Shown: positions 6,741 through 14,066 of the stretch, piece by piece | Layout: each line of letters starts with the position of its first letter | Position numbering within the stretch: the first letter of the stretch is position 1 | DNA from: Mageeibacillus sp. UBA1046 | Lineage (GTDB): Bacteria; Bacillota; Clostridia; Saccharofermentanales; DTU023 | Length of the DNA stretch: 15,247 bases | Assembly (NCBI GenBank): GCA_002316595.1 | Contig: DCDV01000017.1 | Span: forward strand, 99,280-114,526 | Direction: 5' to 3' | Translations under genes and position numbers: made by a program | The notes under the pieces: generated by a model | Database searches by the model: none | Told to the model about the DNA's origin: nothing | Seen by the model: the letters and a program-made list of their open reading frames with translations, nothing else

Positions 6741-8192
6741 TTACCGCGGCCGGCCAACTAACCTACCCTTGCTGATGGCATACACATCATCGATAACCAT
6801 CTGAAATGACGCTGTCCTATTCTCAAAATGAGCTCTTTCCTTAATTTTCTGCTTGTGAAAATCTAGCAGCTCCGGGGGCAGAGGAACATTTCCGGGATCA
6901 AATAATCTGATGCATCCTTCATTATCGCGGGCAGGCAGCATTTTACCGGCATTGAAGCGGCTGGGGGCAAAGGGAATATCCAACACCCCGGCTTCAAAAG
7001 ACCTGATCGCGCCTAGAGCGATATCGCCTTCACCAAGCTCCAGTACCTTTTCCAGAACCGCTCTGGTCTCCGCAGCGATTATTACTTTTTCGTCCTTGAG
7101 ACCATAGGTATTTAGACTTTGATCACCCAGCATCGAGATAGTCTGTCTGGTTGTGCGCAGTCCGGCGGCGTTGGCTTCTTTAGTAGGAACGCCCATGGCT
7201 TCATGCGGAGTCTTGACAATGACTTTAGTTGCGCCGGACAAGGCTGCCGCAGAGCTTCCCCAGGCGATTACGGCATACGCCTTAGCCTCATCTTGCGGAA
7301 AGCCGCCCATCCATTGATGAAGAACGGTAGACACATTCACATCGCCGTAGCCGAATCTATGCAGATATTCATCCGTAAGGGATTGAAGTGTCTGGATAGC
7401 AGCAACATCCTGTACCAGGTTCCCGCATTGCCCATAGCCGACAGTAATATTGCGTACACCTTGTTCCGCAGCTAATATACTCTCAATAATAGCAACTGCG
7501 TGAGAAATAAAAGGCGGCACCAGTGTCCCGGTCAGAGGCCCATAAGGCTCACGATTGATTGGGCAGCCGGCTTCTTCATACAAACCTGTCAGCCGGTCAA
7601 CATATTGCCAGTCCCGGATCGTTGTTTCCAGAGGAACTGATTTAGCATAGGGGATATTATAAGAAATGCCTCCTCCCTCATAGCTGGTAAAGCCTCCGGC
7701 ATAACAAATCTCTGTAAGCAGTCTGGCATCAGGTGTTCCGTGCCGGATCTGCACAGGTATGTCCAGATTATCAATAATTTGCCTGCAGCCGAAGACGCCA
7801 TGATTGACGGCCGGAAAACCGTTCAACATTGATTTATTCTCCCGCACGGATTCCTCGATACCCACTTCGGCTTCTTTGTAGCGGTTTTGACGTGTATAGC
7901 TGTCGATGGTAGTAGGCAGCAAATCTGCTTCACCCTCGTCCTGCAGATAAGTCAGCAGCTTGACATGCTGCGGGATCAGCGCAACTCCGGCCCGCGGCTG
8001 GATCAGAGTGGTGCCGTCTTCTTTTGCCTGATTCAGCTTATGGCTGAAAATCTTGTTCTCCGGCAGAGATTTCTGATATGATACCGCCTCCTCAAAATCG
8101 ACATCCCTGCCTGTCGGCCATTGGCTGAGTATTTCCTTTTGAATGGAGATAAAATCATCCATGCTAAGCTTTGATGCTCTGAGTTTACTCAT
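6741..8192 (-). CDS. glmE: Glutamate mutase epsilon subunit (methylaspartate mutase E)
   Basis: GlmE is the catalytic TIM-barrel half of coenzyme B12-dependent glutamate mutase, which rearranges L-glutamate to (2S,3S)-3-methylaspartate; it works with GlmS. Its length of 483 residues is the same as I recall for the Clostridium cochlearium protein. With a one-residue offset the substrate-binding residues are visible: the arginine claw Arg67, Arg101 and Arg150, then Glu172, Tyr178 and Tyr182. The ATG at 8192 overlaps the glmL stop by 8 nt (ATGAGTAA) and has AAGGAG 7 nt upstream, so translation is probably coupled to GlmL. Nothing looks truncated. Confidence 0.97.
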   Translation of the reverse strand: MSKLRASKLSMDDFISIQKEILSQWPTGRDVDFEEAVSYQKSLPENKIFSHKLNQAKEDGTTLIQPRAGVALIPQHVKLLTYLQDEGEADLLPTTIDSYTRQNRYKEAEVGIEESVRENKSMLNGFPAVNHGVFGCRQIIDNLDIPVQIRHGTPDARLLTEICYAGGFTSYEGGGISYNIPYAKSVPLETTIRDWQYVDRLTGLYEEAGCPINREPYGPLTGTLVPPFISHAVAIIESILAAEQGVRNITVGYGQCGNLVQDVAAIQTLQSLTDEYLHRFGYGDVNVSTVLHQWMGGFPQDEAKAYAVIAWGSSAAALSGATKVIVKTPHEAMGVPTKEANAAGLRTTRQTISMLGDQSLNTYGLKDEKVIIAAETRAVLEKVLELGEGDIALGAIRSFEAGVLDIPFAPSRFNAGKMLPARDNEGCIRLFDPGNVPLPPELLDFHKQKIKERAHFENRTASFQMVIDDVYAISKGRLVGRPR

Positions 8193-9561
8193 GCAAAAGC
8201 TCCTTTCTCATTATTCTTAAGGCGATGTCCGGATACTTTTCCGACAGAACCCCCATCGCAGAGAGAATATAATTTTTATCAATAAGATAGTCAGCACTCT
8301 CCGGTTTAAGTGATCCCTGATCCCGGGGGCTGTATAACGCGTAGGATAAAATATTATCAAGCATTGGTGAATAAACCAGAGAGCCTCCCGTGGCAATTAT
8401 TTTTCTGACACCTCTCAGATCTTTACCGCTTTGAGCAAATACCTGTCCCATCGGCGTATAGAATTCCTCCAGTGTACCGGCGTGTCTGGTCACAGCTATC
8501 TCTACTGCCAGGCAGGAAAGAGCATAGTCCAGGGCCTTGATTTCTTCCTGATCTGGCAATCGGGCCGGGTCCGCCTGCAAAGTATCGCACCAATGGCTGA
8601 TACTGTCAGCGTCAAGGCCGGAAATCTTCTCCACCCGTTCGATTCCGGCAGCTGATATGATGCCGGCAATCCCATAACGCATGCCAATATCTCCTTCCAC
8701 GGTACGCTTTGCATAGGGCTCAGGCAAACCCTTAATAATGGTGGCAGCAGATCGAGGGGAACCGCCGGCCATTGAATATACATCGGTAGTAGCACCGCCG
8801 AGGTCAATAGCCAGAAGATCGCCGATGCCCTTAATATCTTTGCTGCCAAGAGCCAGAAGCTGCATAGCCTTAAGCATGGCTTGCGGGGTGGGCATCATGA
8901 TACCTGATATGACGTCTTCTATCTGAGACAACCCCTTAGCCTGAATAATCCTCTGCAAAAAAAGTTCCCGGATTCTATCCTGCACAGGCGCGATATTGAT
9001 CTCCCCTAATTTGGGCATCACATTGGGACAGACTGTAAGATCAAAAGAACTGAGAATATCTCTGACCTCATCTGCAACGACCCGATTGCCGGCGTAAACA
9101 AGAGGACATTTTATATCTGTTGCTGCCAGGCTGCAGGCGTTATGAAGAATAACCTCCTTGTTGCCGCCATCGGTACCTCCGGTGATTAAGATAATCTCCG
9201 GCTTGATTTCAGAAATCTCGGCAAGGTCGCCTCGAGTCAGCTCGTGTGAATAGGTCTTTACCACTTTGGCCCCTGCGCCCAAAGCGGCACTGCGAGCAGC
9301 TTCCGCTGTTAATTCAGGCATCAGACCGGATACCACCATGCGCAAGCCGCCGGCAGCCGAAGAGCAGGCCAGTTGCTCCTTGTATTCAAGCTCTCCGATT
9401 TTTGCTTTTAATTCTGCTTTGGCCAGCTCCAGACCGTCATTAATATCAGTATCGACAGTAGTGAAGGAAGTCGCATTGCCTAGAAACTCCGCTTCATCCA
9501 GATCCACCGCTGTCAGCTTAGTGCAGGTGCTGCCAAAATCAATCAGAAGAACTGCTTGCAT
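8185..9561 (-). CDS. glmL: Glutamate mutase-associated ATPase GlmL (MutL)
   Basis: GlmL lies between the two mutase subunit genes in glutamate-fermenting bacteria and is thought to assemble or reactivate the B12 enzyme; it is not the DNA repair MutL. The 458-residue protein has the ASKHA (actin/Hsp70) ATPase layout: phosphate-1 loop LLIDFGSTCTK (5-15), an ITGGTDGGN stretch (126-134), phosphate-2 motif AIDLGGATTDVYS (251-263) and an adenosine motif ATGGSL near the C-terminus. The ATG at 9561 has GGAGG 6 nt upstream and lies 23 nt inside the 3' end of glmS. The in-frame start at 9594 would add 11 residues without a good ribosome binding site. Confidence 0.95.
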   Translation of the reverse strand: MQAVLLIDFGSTCTKLTAVDLDEAEFLGNATSFTTVDTDINDGLELAKAELKAKIGELEYKEQLACSSAAGGLRMVVSGLMPELTAEAARSAALGAGAKVVKTYSHELTRGDLAEISEIKPEIILITGGTDGGNKEVILHNACSLAATDIKCPLVYAGNRVVADEVRDILSSFDLTVCPNVMPKLGEINIAPVQDRIRELFLQRIIQAKGLSQIEDVISGIMMPTPQAMLKAMQLLALGSKDIKGIGDLLAIDLGGATTDVYSMAGGSPRSAATIIKGLPEPYAKRTVEGDIGMRYGIAGIISAAGIERVEKISGLDADSISHWCDTLQADPARLPDQEEIKALDYALSCLAVEIAVTRHAGTLEEFYTPMGQVFAQSGKDLRGVRKIIATGGSLVYSPMLDNILSYALYSPRDQGSLKPESADYLIDKNYILSAMGVLSEKYPDIALRIMRKELLHE

Positions 9562-10036
9562 GGTCTTCCTCCGTATTGATGATATGCTGTTCAATTTCTC
9601 TGCCGGCTTCCCGCTCTGAATCTGTAAGTGTTCCCAGATCTTTCTTAAGAAAATAAATATCTACTTCCGGGGGAGTGCCCGGGGGAAAAACACGATCAAA
9701 GCCTAACTTTTTAAATCTCTTTTCCACTTCTATGAAGAGCTGCTTGCCAACAACAATATTGCCGCCTATATATAGCAGTATTCCTTCTAAACCGGCTTCA
9801 TCGCATTTATCCCGCAGACCGCGAACATCAAGTTCTCCATGCCCATAAAGAGAAGAGACTAAAATCGCATCAGCATCAGTTTCAATGGCAGCGGCAATAA
9901 ATTCTTCCTGAGAAACCATAACGCCCAGATTTGTTACATCAAAGCCGGCTGAGCTGAAAGCATATTCAAGTATTCGATTGCCGACCGCATGTACATCCGC
10001 CCCGATTACCCCAATTACAATTTTTATTTTCTCCAT
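9539..10036 (-). CDS. glmS: Glutamate mutase sigma subunit (B12-binding)
   Basis: GlmS binds adenosylcobalamin base-off/His-on and delivers it to GlmE. The DxHxxG signature is intact, with Asp14, His16 (lower cobalt ligand) and Gly19. The other cofactor-loop motifs are also there: VSSLYGHGELD with Ser61, GGNIVVGK (91-98) and FPPGTPPE (117-124). The family length is about 137 residues; this protein has 165, with an acidic, polar C-terminal tail (about 138-165) ending in SSSSD. The tail codons overlap the start of glmL by 23 nt. The ATG at 10036 has GGAAGG 4 nt upstream and follows the regulator stop by 9 nt. Confidence 0.96.
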   Translation of the reverse strand: MEKIKIVIGVIGADVHAVGNRILEYAFSSAGFDVTNLGVMVSQEEFIAAAIETDADAILVSSLYGHGELDVRGLRDKCDEAGLEGILLYIGGNIVVGKQLFIEVEKRFKKLGFDRVFPPGTPPEVDIYFLKKDLGTLTDSEREAGREIEQHIINTEEDHASSSSD

Positions 10037-10045
10037 TAATCCTTC

Positions 10046-11035
10046 CTATCTGCGATTTAACTTAAGTTTTGCTTCTTTATAGGCCTGCTCAGCCGCGTCA
10101 GCCACATACAGCCAGGAGCCACGGTCCACTCTGAGATCGTAACGCAAAATTTTGACACCATTTTGTCCGGCCTTCTTAAGCAGCTGCTCTTCATCGCGGG
10201 AGATTAAGTCTTTGCAATGAGGCGGCATGAGGATGATCTCCCTGCTCGAGAGGAATTCGTCAAATCCGGCAGATTCACCCAGCAAAAATATCTCTGCTTC
10301 TACATCCCGGCTGACGAAACCAGAAAAATCCTCTGTCATTACGTCGAGGAAATTATGACTGATACTGATTATTCCGACTTTGGTTTGAGCGGGGATTTGC
10401 CCGATCTCTTTGCCAGTGTCAGCAGACAATGTCATTGCCACCTGCATTACAGGTATCTTCCCCTGAACAAGTAGTTTCAACTCAGCCGCATGCTTTTCCT
10501 CGCAAACTACAAAATCAAAATCTGCCTCCAGCCTTTGCGGCTGCTCGCGTAAATTAGATAACAAAAAGAGGGCAAAGTCGACATTAGGTATAGTAGCAAG
10601 GCTGTTAAGAAGTACCGTACGCATCTCCGGTGATTCCGCCACCACCGCCACACGAACATTTCTAAATCTCTCTTCCAGCTGCCTCAGCTTCAATTCGAGA
10701 AGAATCTGGATATCGCGAATAGAGAAATCCAGATCAGCCAGTTGCCGGAGCATCTTATCTATCGACTCAATGGCTTGCTCCTTGCGGCTAATCGGTTCAG
10801 CGGTTTCCGGACAGGCTACATAACATCCGCTTCCTTGCCTGGTACTGATAAGTCCGGAATCAGCCAGAAACTGGTAAGTATGCCTGGCTGTGCCGACAGA
10901 CACTTGTTTGTCTTTGGCGAATTGGCGAATAGTGGGCAGCTTAGAACCGGCTGCAAGCTCGCCGGCAGATATTTGATTGGATATCTCAGCCGCCAGACTG
11001 CGGTATAAGGGCTGATCAGTATGATCTTTAGTCAT
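10046..11035 (-). CDS. GntR-family transcriptional regulator with uncharacterised sensor domain
   Basis: Residues 8-75 form a GntR-type winged helix-turn-helix: PLYRSLAAEI, then GSKLPTIRQFAKDKQVSVGTAR (30-51), and the wing GLISTRQGSGCYV. A helical linker (about 85-125, possibly a dimerising coiled coil) leads to an alpha/beta domain (126-300) starting VRVAVVAES that recalls periplasmic-binding or LacI-type sensor folds; I cannot assign its ligand. The gene sits inside the operon. Its ATG overlaps the hydratase beta stop by 8 nt (ATGACTAA), with GAGAAG upstream, and glmS follows after 9 nt. Co-translation suggests it senses a pathway compound such as glutamate, mesaconate or citramalate, and controls its own operon; this is inference. 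Amino acid content looks normal for the neighbourhood. Confidence 0.88.
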   Translation of the reverse strand: MTKDHTDQPLYRSLAAEISNQISAGELAAGSKLPTIRQFAKDKQVSVGTARHTYQFLADSGLISTRQGSGCYVACPETAEPISRKEQAIESIDKMLRQLADLDFSIRDIQILLELKLRQLEERFRNVRVAVVAESPEMRTVLLNSLATIPNVDFALFLLSNLREQPQRLEADFDFVVCEEKHAAELKLLVQGKIPVMQVAMTLSADTGKEIGQIPAQTKVGIISISHNFLDVMTEDFSGFVSRDVEAEIFLLGESAGFDEFLSSREIILMPPHCKDLISRDEEQLLKKAGQNGVKILRYDLRVDRGSWLYVADAAEQAYKEAKLKLNRR

Positions 11036-11618
11036 TGCGCTTCTCGCCGCCGATGTTATTCAATCTCTGTCGAGTCCGGTATTCCTCAGGACCTTCCAAA
11101 TAGAGATCTCTGCCTTCAGCATCACCCGCGACAATCAGAGGAAAGTCTGTAACTGTAAGCCGTCTCAGAGCTTCCGTACCCAGGTCTTCAAAGTCAATCA
11201 CTTCTGCGGCAGTAATTCTCTCAGCCAGGAGTGCTCCGGCACCGCCGACTGCCGCAAAATAAACAGCACCAAACTCCTTAATTGCGGATTTTACTTCCTC
11301 GTTGCGCCGTCCCTTGCCAATCATGCCTTTTAAACCACTCTTTATAAGCAGCGGTGTGTATGGATCCATGCGATATGAAGTAGTAGGGCCCGCGGAACCG
11401 ATCACCGCGCCCGGCTTCGCAGGGGAGGGGCCAACATAGAATATGACGGCACCCTCCAGAGGGAATGGCAGCTCCTCTCCTCGCAGCAGCAAATTATTGA
11501 GACGCTCATGTCCCGCGTCTCTGGCAGTATAAACCGTGCCGGAGAGCAGGACTCTGTCGCCTATCCGGAGCGATCTGGCAGTTTTCTCACTTATAGGGGT
11601 ACTGATTCTCTTGATCAT
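11028..11618 (-). CDS. Class I fumarate hydratase-type beta subunit, probable mesaconase beta
   Basis: This is the C-terminal (beta) module of two-subunit class I, iron-sulfur fumarase/tartrate dehydratase enzymes. Its 196 residues include TARDAGH (31-37), SAGPTTSYRMDPY (75-87) and GKGRRN (101-106), all family signatures. In this operon the likely reaction is hydration of mesaconate to (S)-citramalate, the step between methylaspartase and the lyase. Class I fumarases can act on mesaconate, and fumarate remains an alternative substrate. The ATG overlaps the alpha subunit stop by one base (TAATG). The 3' end overlaps the regulator start by 8 nt. Confidence 0.93.
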   Translation of the reverse strand: MIKRISTPISEKTARSLRIGDRVLLSGTVYTARDAGHERLNNLLLRGEELPFPLEGAVIFYVGPSPAKPGAVIGSAGPTTSYRMDPYTPLLIKSGLKGMIGKGRRNEEVKSAIKEFGAVYFAAVGGAGALLAERITAAEVIDFEDLGTEALRRLTVTDFPLIVAGDAEGRDLYLEGPEEYRTRQRLNNIGGEKRND

Positions 11619-12457
11619 TATAAGACCTCTGTTGCATGTCTGGTGGCATGGCAGTTGATGTTAACCGCCACGGGCAGTCCCGCAATATGAGTTGGCATAA
11701 CTTCAATCGCAACCGCCAGCGCGGTGGTATGGCCGCCTAAGCCCATCGGACCGATTCCTGAGCGATTGATCAGCTCAAGCAGCTCCTTCTCCAGCTCTGC
11801 ATAGAAAGGATCGGCATTGCGAGTATCCAAAGGACGCATTAAAGCTTGTTTCGCCAAGAGCGCCGATTTATCAAAATTACCGCCGATGCCTACGCCTATG
11901 ACTATTGGCGGGCAGGCGTTGGGTCCGGCCTCACGGGCAACCTTAAGGATGAAATTCTTAACACCTTCGATGCCGTCTGCCGGTTTCAGCATGGCTAACT
12001 GACTCATATTCTCGCTGCCAAAACCTTTAGCCGCAAAGCTGACCTTCACCCGATCTCCCGGTACTAATTCGGTATAGATCATTAAAGGGGTATTGTCACC
12101 GGTATTTATCCTGCGCAGAGGATCGCTGACGATTGACTTGCGCAGATAATTCTCTTCATAGGCCTGACGTATCCCTGCCTGGATAGCCTCATAAGGGTCA
12201 CCTTGGAAATGAATATCCAGACCGACCTGCAGAAAAACTAAAGCCATGCCTGTATCTTGACAAATAGGCACGGCTTTCTCTGAGGCCAGATCTGCGTTTT
12301 CAAGTATGTCGTCTAGAATTGACTGAGCAGTCAGGCCATCCTCAGATTCTCTGGCTTTCTTAAGTCCGGCATGCACATCAGGAGGCAATACCTGATTGCT
12401 ATGAGCTGCCATCCTGCTCACCGCAGCGGTCAATAATTGCACATCGAATTCTCGCAT
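11618..12457 (-). CDS. Class I fumarate hydratase-type alpha subunit, probable mesaconase alpha
   Basis: This is the N-terminal (alpha) module of a class I hydro-lyase, which holds the catalytic [4Fe-4S] cluster. The three cluster cysteines are visible: Cys66 in PICQDTG, Cys182 in GPNACPP and Cys269 in NINCHATRH. GFGSENMS and GIGGNFDKSA are also typical. The predicted 279 residues match the usual length for the stand-alone alpha subunit. I chose the ATG at 12457 (MREFDVQLL) because GAGGGG lies just upstream and homologues start this way. An in-frame ATG at 12535 would add 26 residues but has no ribosome binding site. It is the first gene of the operon and shares the mesaconate hydration role inferred for the beta subunit. 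Confidence 0.93.
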   Translation of the reverse strand: MREFDVQLLTAAVSRMAAHSNQVLPPDVHAGLKKARESEDGLTAQSILDDILENADLASEKAVPICQDTGMALVFLQVGLDIHFQGDPYEAIQAGIRQAYEENYLRKSIVSDPLRRINTGDNTPLMIYTELVPGDRVKVSFAAKGFGSENMSQLAMLKPADGIEGVKNFILKVAREAGPNACPPIVIGVGIGGNFDKSALLAKQALMRPLDTRNADPFYAELEKELLELINRSGIGPMGLGGHTTALAVAIEVMPTHIAGLPVAVNINCHATRHATEVL

Positions 12458-12573
12458 TTTCCCCTCTGACTCTGCCTCAAACCAGCGCTTTAAGAGTAAT
12501 ATATATCCTGGCATCGGGCATTTGTGATCAGACATTTAATATTTCGTAATGTCGCAAATAATCTTTGTACTAT

Positions 12574-12592
12574 CACAATACATCTGATTGTG
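12574..12592. promoter_or_regulatory. Inverted repeat, candidate operator over the operon promoter
   Basis: CACAAT (12574-12579) and ATTGTG (12587-12592) form a perfect 6-bp inverted repeat with a 7-bp spacer, lying over the spacer and -10 of the leftward promoter. A second, imperfect dyad, TGTACTATCACAATACA (12566-12582), pairs at 6 of 8 positions and overlaps it. Either could bind the GntR protein of the operon. That this is the operator is inference. Confidence 0.45.
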
Positions 12593-12603
12593 TCATCATT
12601 CAA
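12575..12603 (-). promoter_or_regulatory. Probable promoter of the glutamate fermentation operon
   Basis: Read leftward, TTGAAT (12603-12598) and TATTGT (12580-12575) are separated by 17 bp, each matching 4 of 6 sigma-A consensus bases. Transcription would start near 12568 and leave a leader of about 110 nt before the alpha hydratase ATG at 12457. The -10 hexamer is covered by an inverted repeat. This is a weak consensus call supported by position. Confidence 0.45.
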
Positions 12604-12696
12604 CTATAACATTCCCTTTTCCTCAGCATTCATAGTGGATAATAACATTGCACTTCGGATTTCAATTAACCTCATCATTCTGAAGAAACTGCTGAA

Positions 12697-12725
12697 ATGA
12701 CAGTTGAGCCTATAAAGGATAGAAT
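12697..12725 (+). promoter_or_regulatory. Promoter of the metallophosphoesterase gene
   Basis: ATGACA (12697-12702) and TAGAAT (12720-12725) match 5 of 6 bases each of the sigma-A consensus, with an ideal 17-bp spacer. It lies 45 bp upstream of the ATG at 12770 and diverges from the operon promoter. The 312 bp region 12458-12769 otherwise shows only the leftward promoter, the dyads and an untranslated leader; I see no RNA gene or riboswitch in it. Confidence 0.6.
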
Positions 12726-12769
12726 GTATCGATAAAAGATTCCGAAAACATAAAACAGAAGTGATAAAA

Positions 12770-13636
12770 ATGACTGCAAGACAAAAAAATAGAAGAAGCG
12801 CAAAATATTCAGCCCGCAAGAGAGTTTTCTCAACGCTGATAATAATTTTAGCACTTGTTGCGGCAGGAATTTTTGTCTGGCGCTTCAATTTAGATTCCGT
12901 CAAGGTTAACCATCTTAATCTGTCTGATGCCAGAATCAAAGACGAAATAACTTTGATCCAGATTACTGATCTGCACGGCAAGAGTTTTGGTCAGGATAAT
13001 AATCGACTGGTAGAAAAGATTCGTTCTCAGTCTGCTGACGCGATCCTGGTCACAGGCGACCTCTATTTTGGCTACGACAGCGAGGGGAAGGATGTCGCTG
13101 TAATTTTGATGCAGACTCTGGCTGAAGATCAGACTCCTGTTTACTATGTCACCGGCGAGCATGATAATGATGACGAATTTCACGATCTGCTCTCCTCCTT
13201 CGGCGTCCAGGTGCTCGCCTTCGACCAAGAGATACTGCAGATTGGCACAACAGATATCGAGCTCTACGGTATAAATTCCGTATATTTCTGGGAAAGTTAT
13301 AATCTGGCAAATGAAGTATCAGCTGATCCTGACAATTTCAGTATTCTAATGGCTCACATCCCCAATTTGCCCAAGTATAAAGACGCCGGCTATGATTTGA
13401 TTTTATCGGGTGATACACATGGAGGTCAGGTGAGACTGCCTTTCCTGGGCGCAGTATGGATGGATGGCGTGTGGTTCCCGGAAATGGGCGGCAGTGAAGT
13501 TTATGTGAAAGGTCTTTATAGTAAAGAGGGGAAGCACCTTTTTATCTCCAGCGGACTAGGTACCGTCTCACCACACATACGCTTCTGGAATCGTCCGGAA
13601 ATAGTCGTAATAACGCTCTCTCCGCCGCAGCCATAG
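12770..13636 (+). CDS. Membrane-anchored calcineurin-like metallophosphoesterase with altered metal motifs
   Basis: The 288-residue protein begins with a basic segment and one transmembrane helix (about 19-38), so the catalytic domain probably lies outside the membrane. Calcineurin-like motifs follow: ITDLHG (Asp67, His69), TGDLYFG (Asp97), TGEHD (129-132, usually GNHD), MAHIP (His196) and SGDTHGGQ (213-220, usually GHTHGGQ). The general layout is like YkuE/YaeI-type enzymes, which act on lipid-linked or nucleotide phosphates, but the substrate here is unknown. Two metal ligands are replaced by acidic residues, so activity may be changed. The ATG at 12770 is preceded by AAGTGAT, complementary to the 16S tail; a GTG at 12761 is the alternative. 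It is transcribed away from the operon. Confidence 0.85.
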   Translation: MTARQKNRRSAKYSARKRVFSTLIIILALVAAGIFVWRFNLDSVKVNHLNLSDARIKDEITLIQITDLHGKSFGQDNNRLVEKIRSQSADAILVTGDLYFGYDSEGKDVAVILMQTLAEDQTPVYYVTGEHDNDDEFHDLLSSFGVQVLAFDQEILQIGTTDIELYGINSVYFWESYNLANEVSADPDNFSILMAHIPNLPKYKDAGYDLILSGDTHGGQVRLPFLGAVWMDGVWFPEMGGSEVYVKGLYSKEGKHLFISSGLGTVSPHIRFWNRPEIVVITLSPPQP

Positions 13637-13676
13637 CCGGCAGCACCCTGCTCCTCATTCTATTCAATAATAATTA

Positions 13677-13877
13677 TCAGCCGAATAACTTACTGATTAA
13701 TATTGCAAAGGTAATTACTGCGGCTAAGGCGATAATGTAGAAGACAGTAGCTGTTCTCTTGCGGCTGTGAGCGCCGCAGCCGGCACAGCCCCCGGCGCAG
13801 GCCGGAGTCTGATTGTCTTCATTTTTCTGCAAATTGTCTTGATGGGCAGTTGACTTGTAATGTTCTGATTCGTTCAT
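13677..13877 (-). CDS. Small Cys-rich single-span membrane protein, function unknown
   Basis: This 66-residue protein has an acidic, polar N-terminus (1-25), a cysteine/glycine cluster CAGGCAGCGAH (about 27-37), a basic SRKR stretch, then one strongly hydrophobic helix (about 43-65) ending at the C-terminus. The Arg/Lys residues before the helix suggest a cytoplasmic N-terminus carrying the cysteines. Three cysteines spaced CxxxCxxC could bind metal or an iron-sulfur cluster, or exchange disulfides; this is inference. The ATG at 13877 has GGGGG about 6 nt upstream. The gene is convergent with the phosphoesterase (40 bp gap) and divergent from the CBS gene. I do not recognise a family. Confidence 0.7.
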   Translation of the reverse strand: MNESEHYKSTAHQDNLQKNEDNQTPACAGGCAGCGAHSRKRTATVFYIIALAAVITFAILISKLFG

Positions 13878-14007
13878 TATGGGCCCCCTGGTATTCTGTC
13901 AGCATATGTTGTCATTAAATTCTACCTTAAAATATAAGTCCGGCGGCTAATATTTCATTTGTGTGTCGTTTCCTGTATATTGTTCACAGTTTGTTGCCCT
14001 TTTTCAC

Positions 14008-14036
14008 TTGTTTAACTGGTGAATTTATCCTATCAT
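14008..14036 (+). promoter_or_regulatory. Probable promoter of the CBS-domain gene
   Basis: TTGTTT (14008-14013) and TATCAT (14031-14036) are separated by 17 bp, and the -10 ends 30 bp before the ATG. Both hexamers match the sigma-A consensus only partly. Confidence 0.45.
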
Positions 14037-14066
14037 AATAATAGTAAAACTGAACGGAGGAATGCC

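Noticed and set aside
12458..12535. Longer N-terminus for the hydratase alpha subunit from the ATG at 12535
   Set aside because: It has no ribosome binding site, and the extra 26 residues do not match the usual start of the family; GAGGGG precedes the ATG at 12457.
12458..12600. Cobalamin riboswitch in the operon leader, expected because glutamate mutase needs B12
   Set aside because: The leader is only about 110 nt and no B12-box-like sequence or suitable hairpin series is visible.
12604..12981. 125-codon minus-strand frame overlapping the phosphoesterase start
   Set aside because: It opposes a well-supported gene and its promoter, has no ribosome binding site that I see, and its product resembles nothing.
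13637..13676. Terminator between the phosphoesterase and the small Cys-rich gene
   Set aside because: Only a 4-bp AGCA/TGCT hairpin without a T-run is visible, too weak to call.
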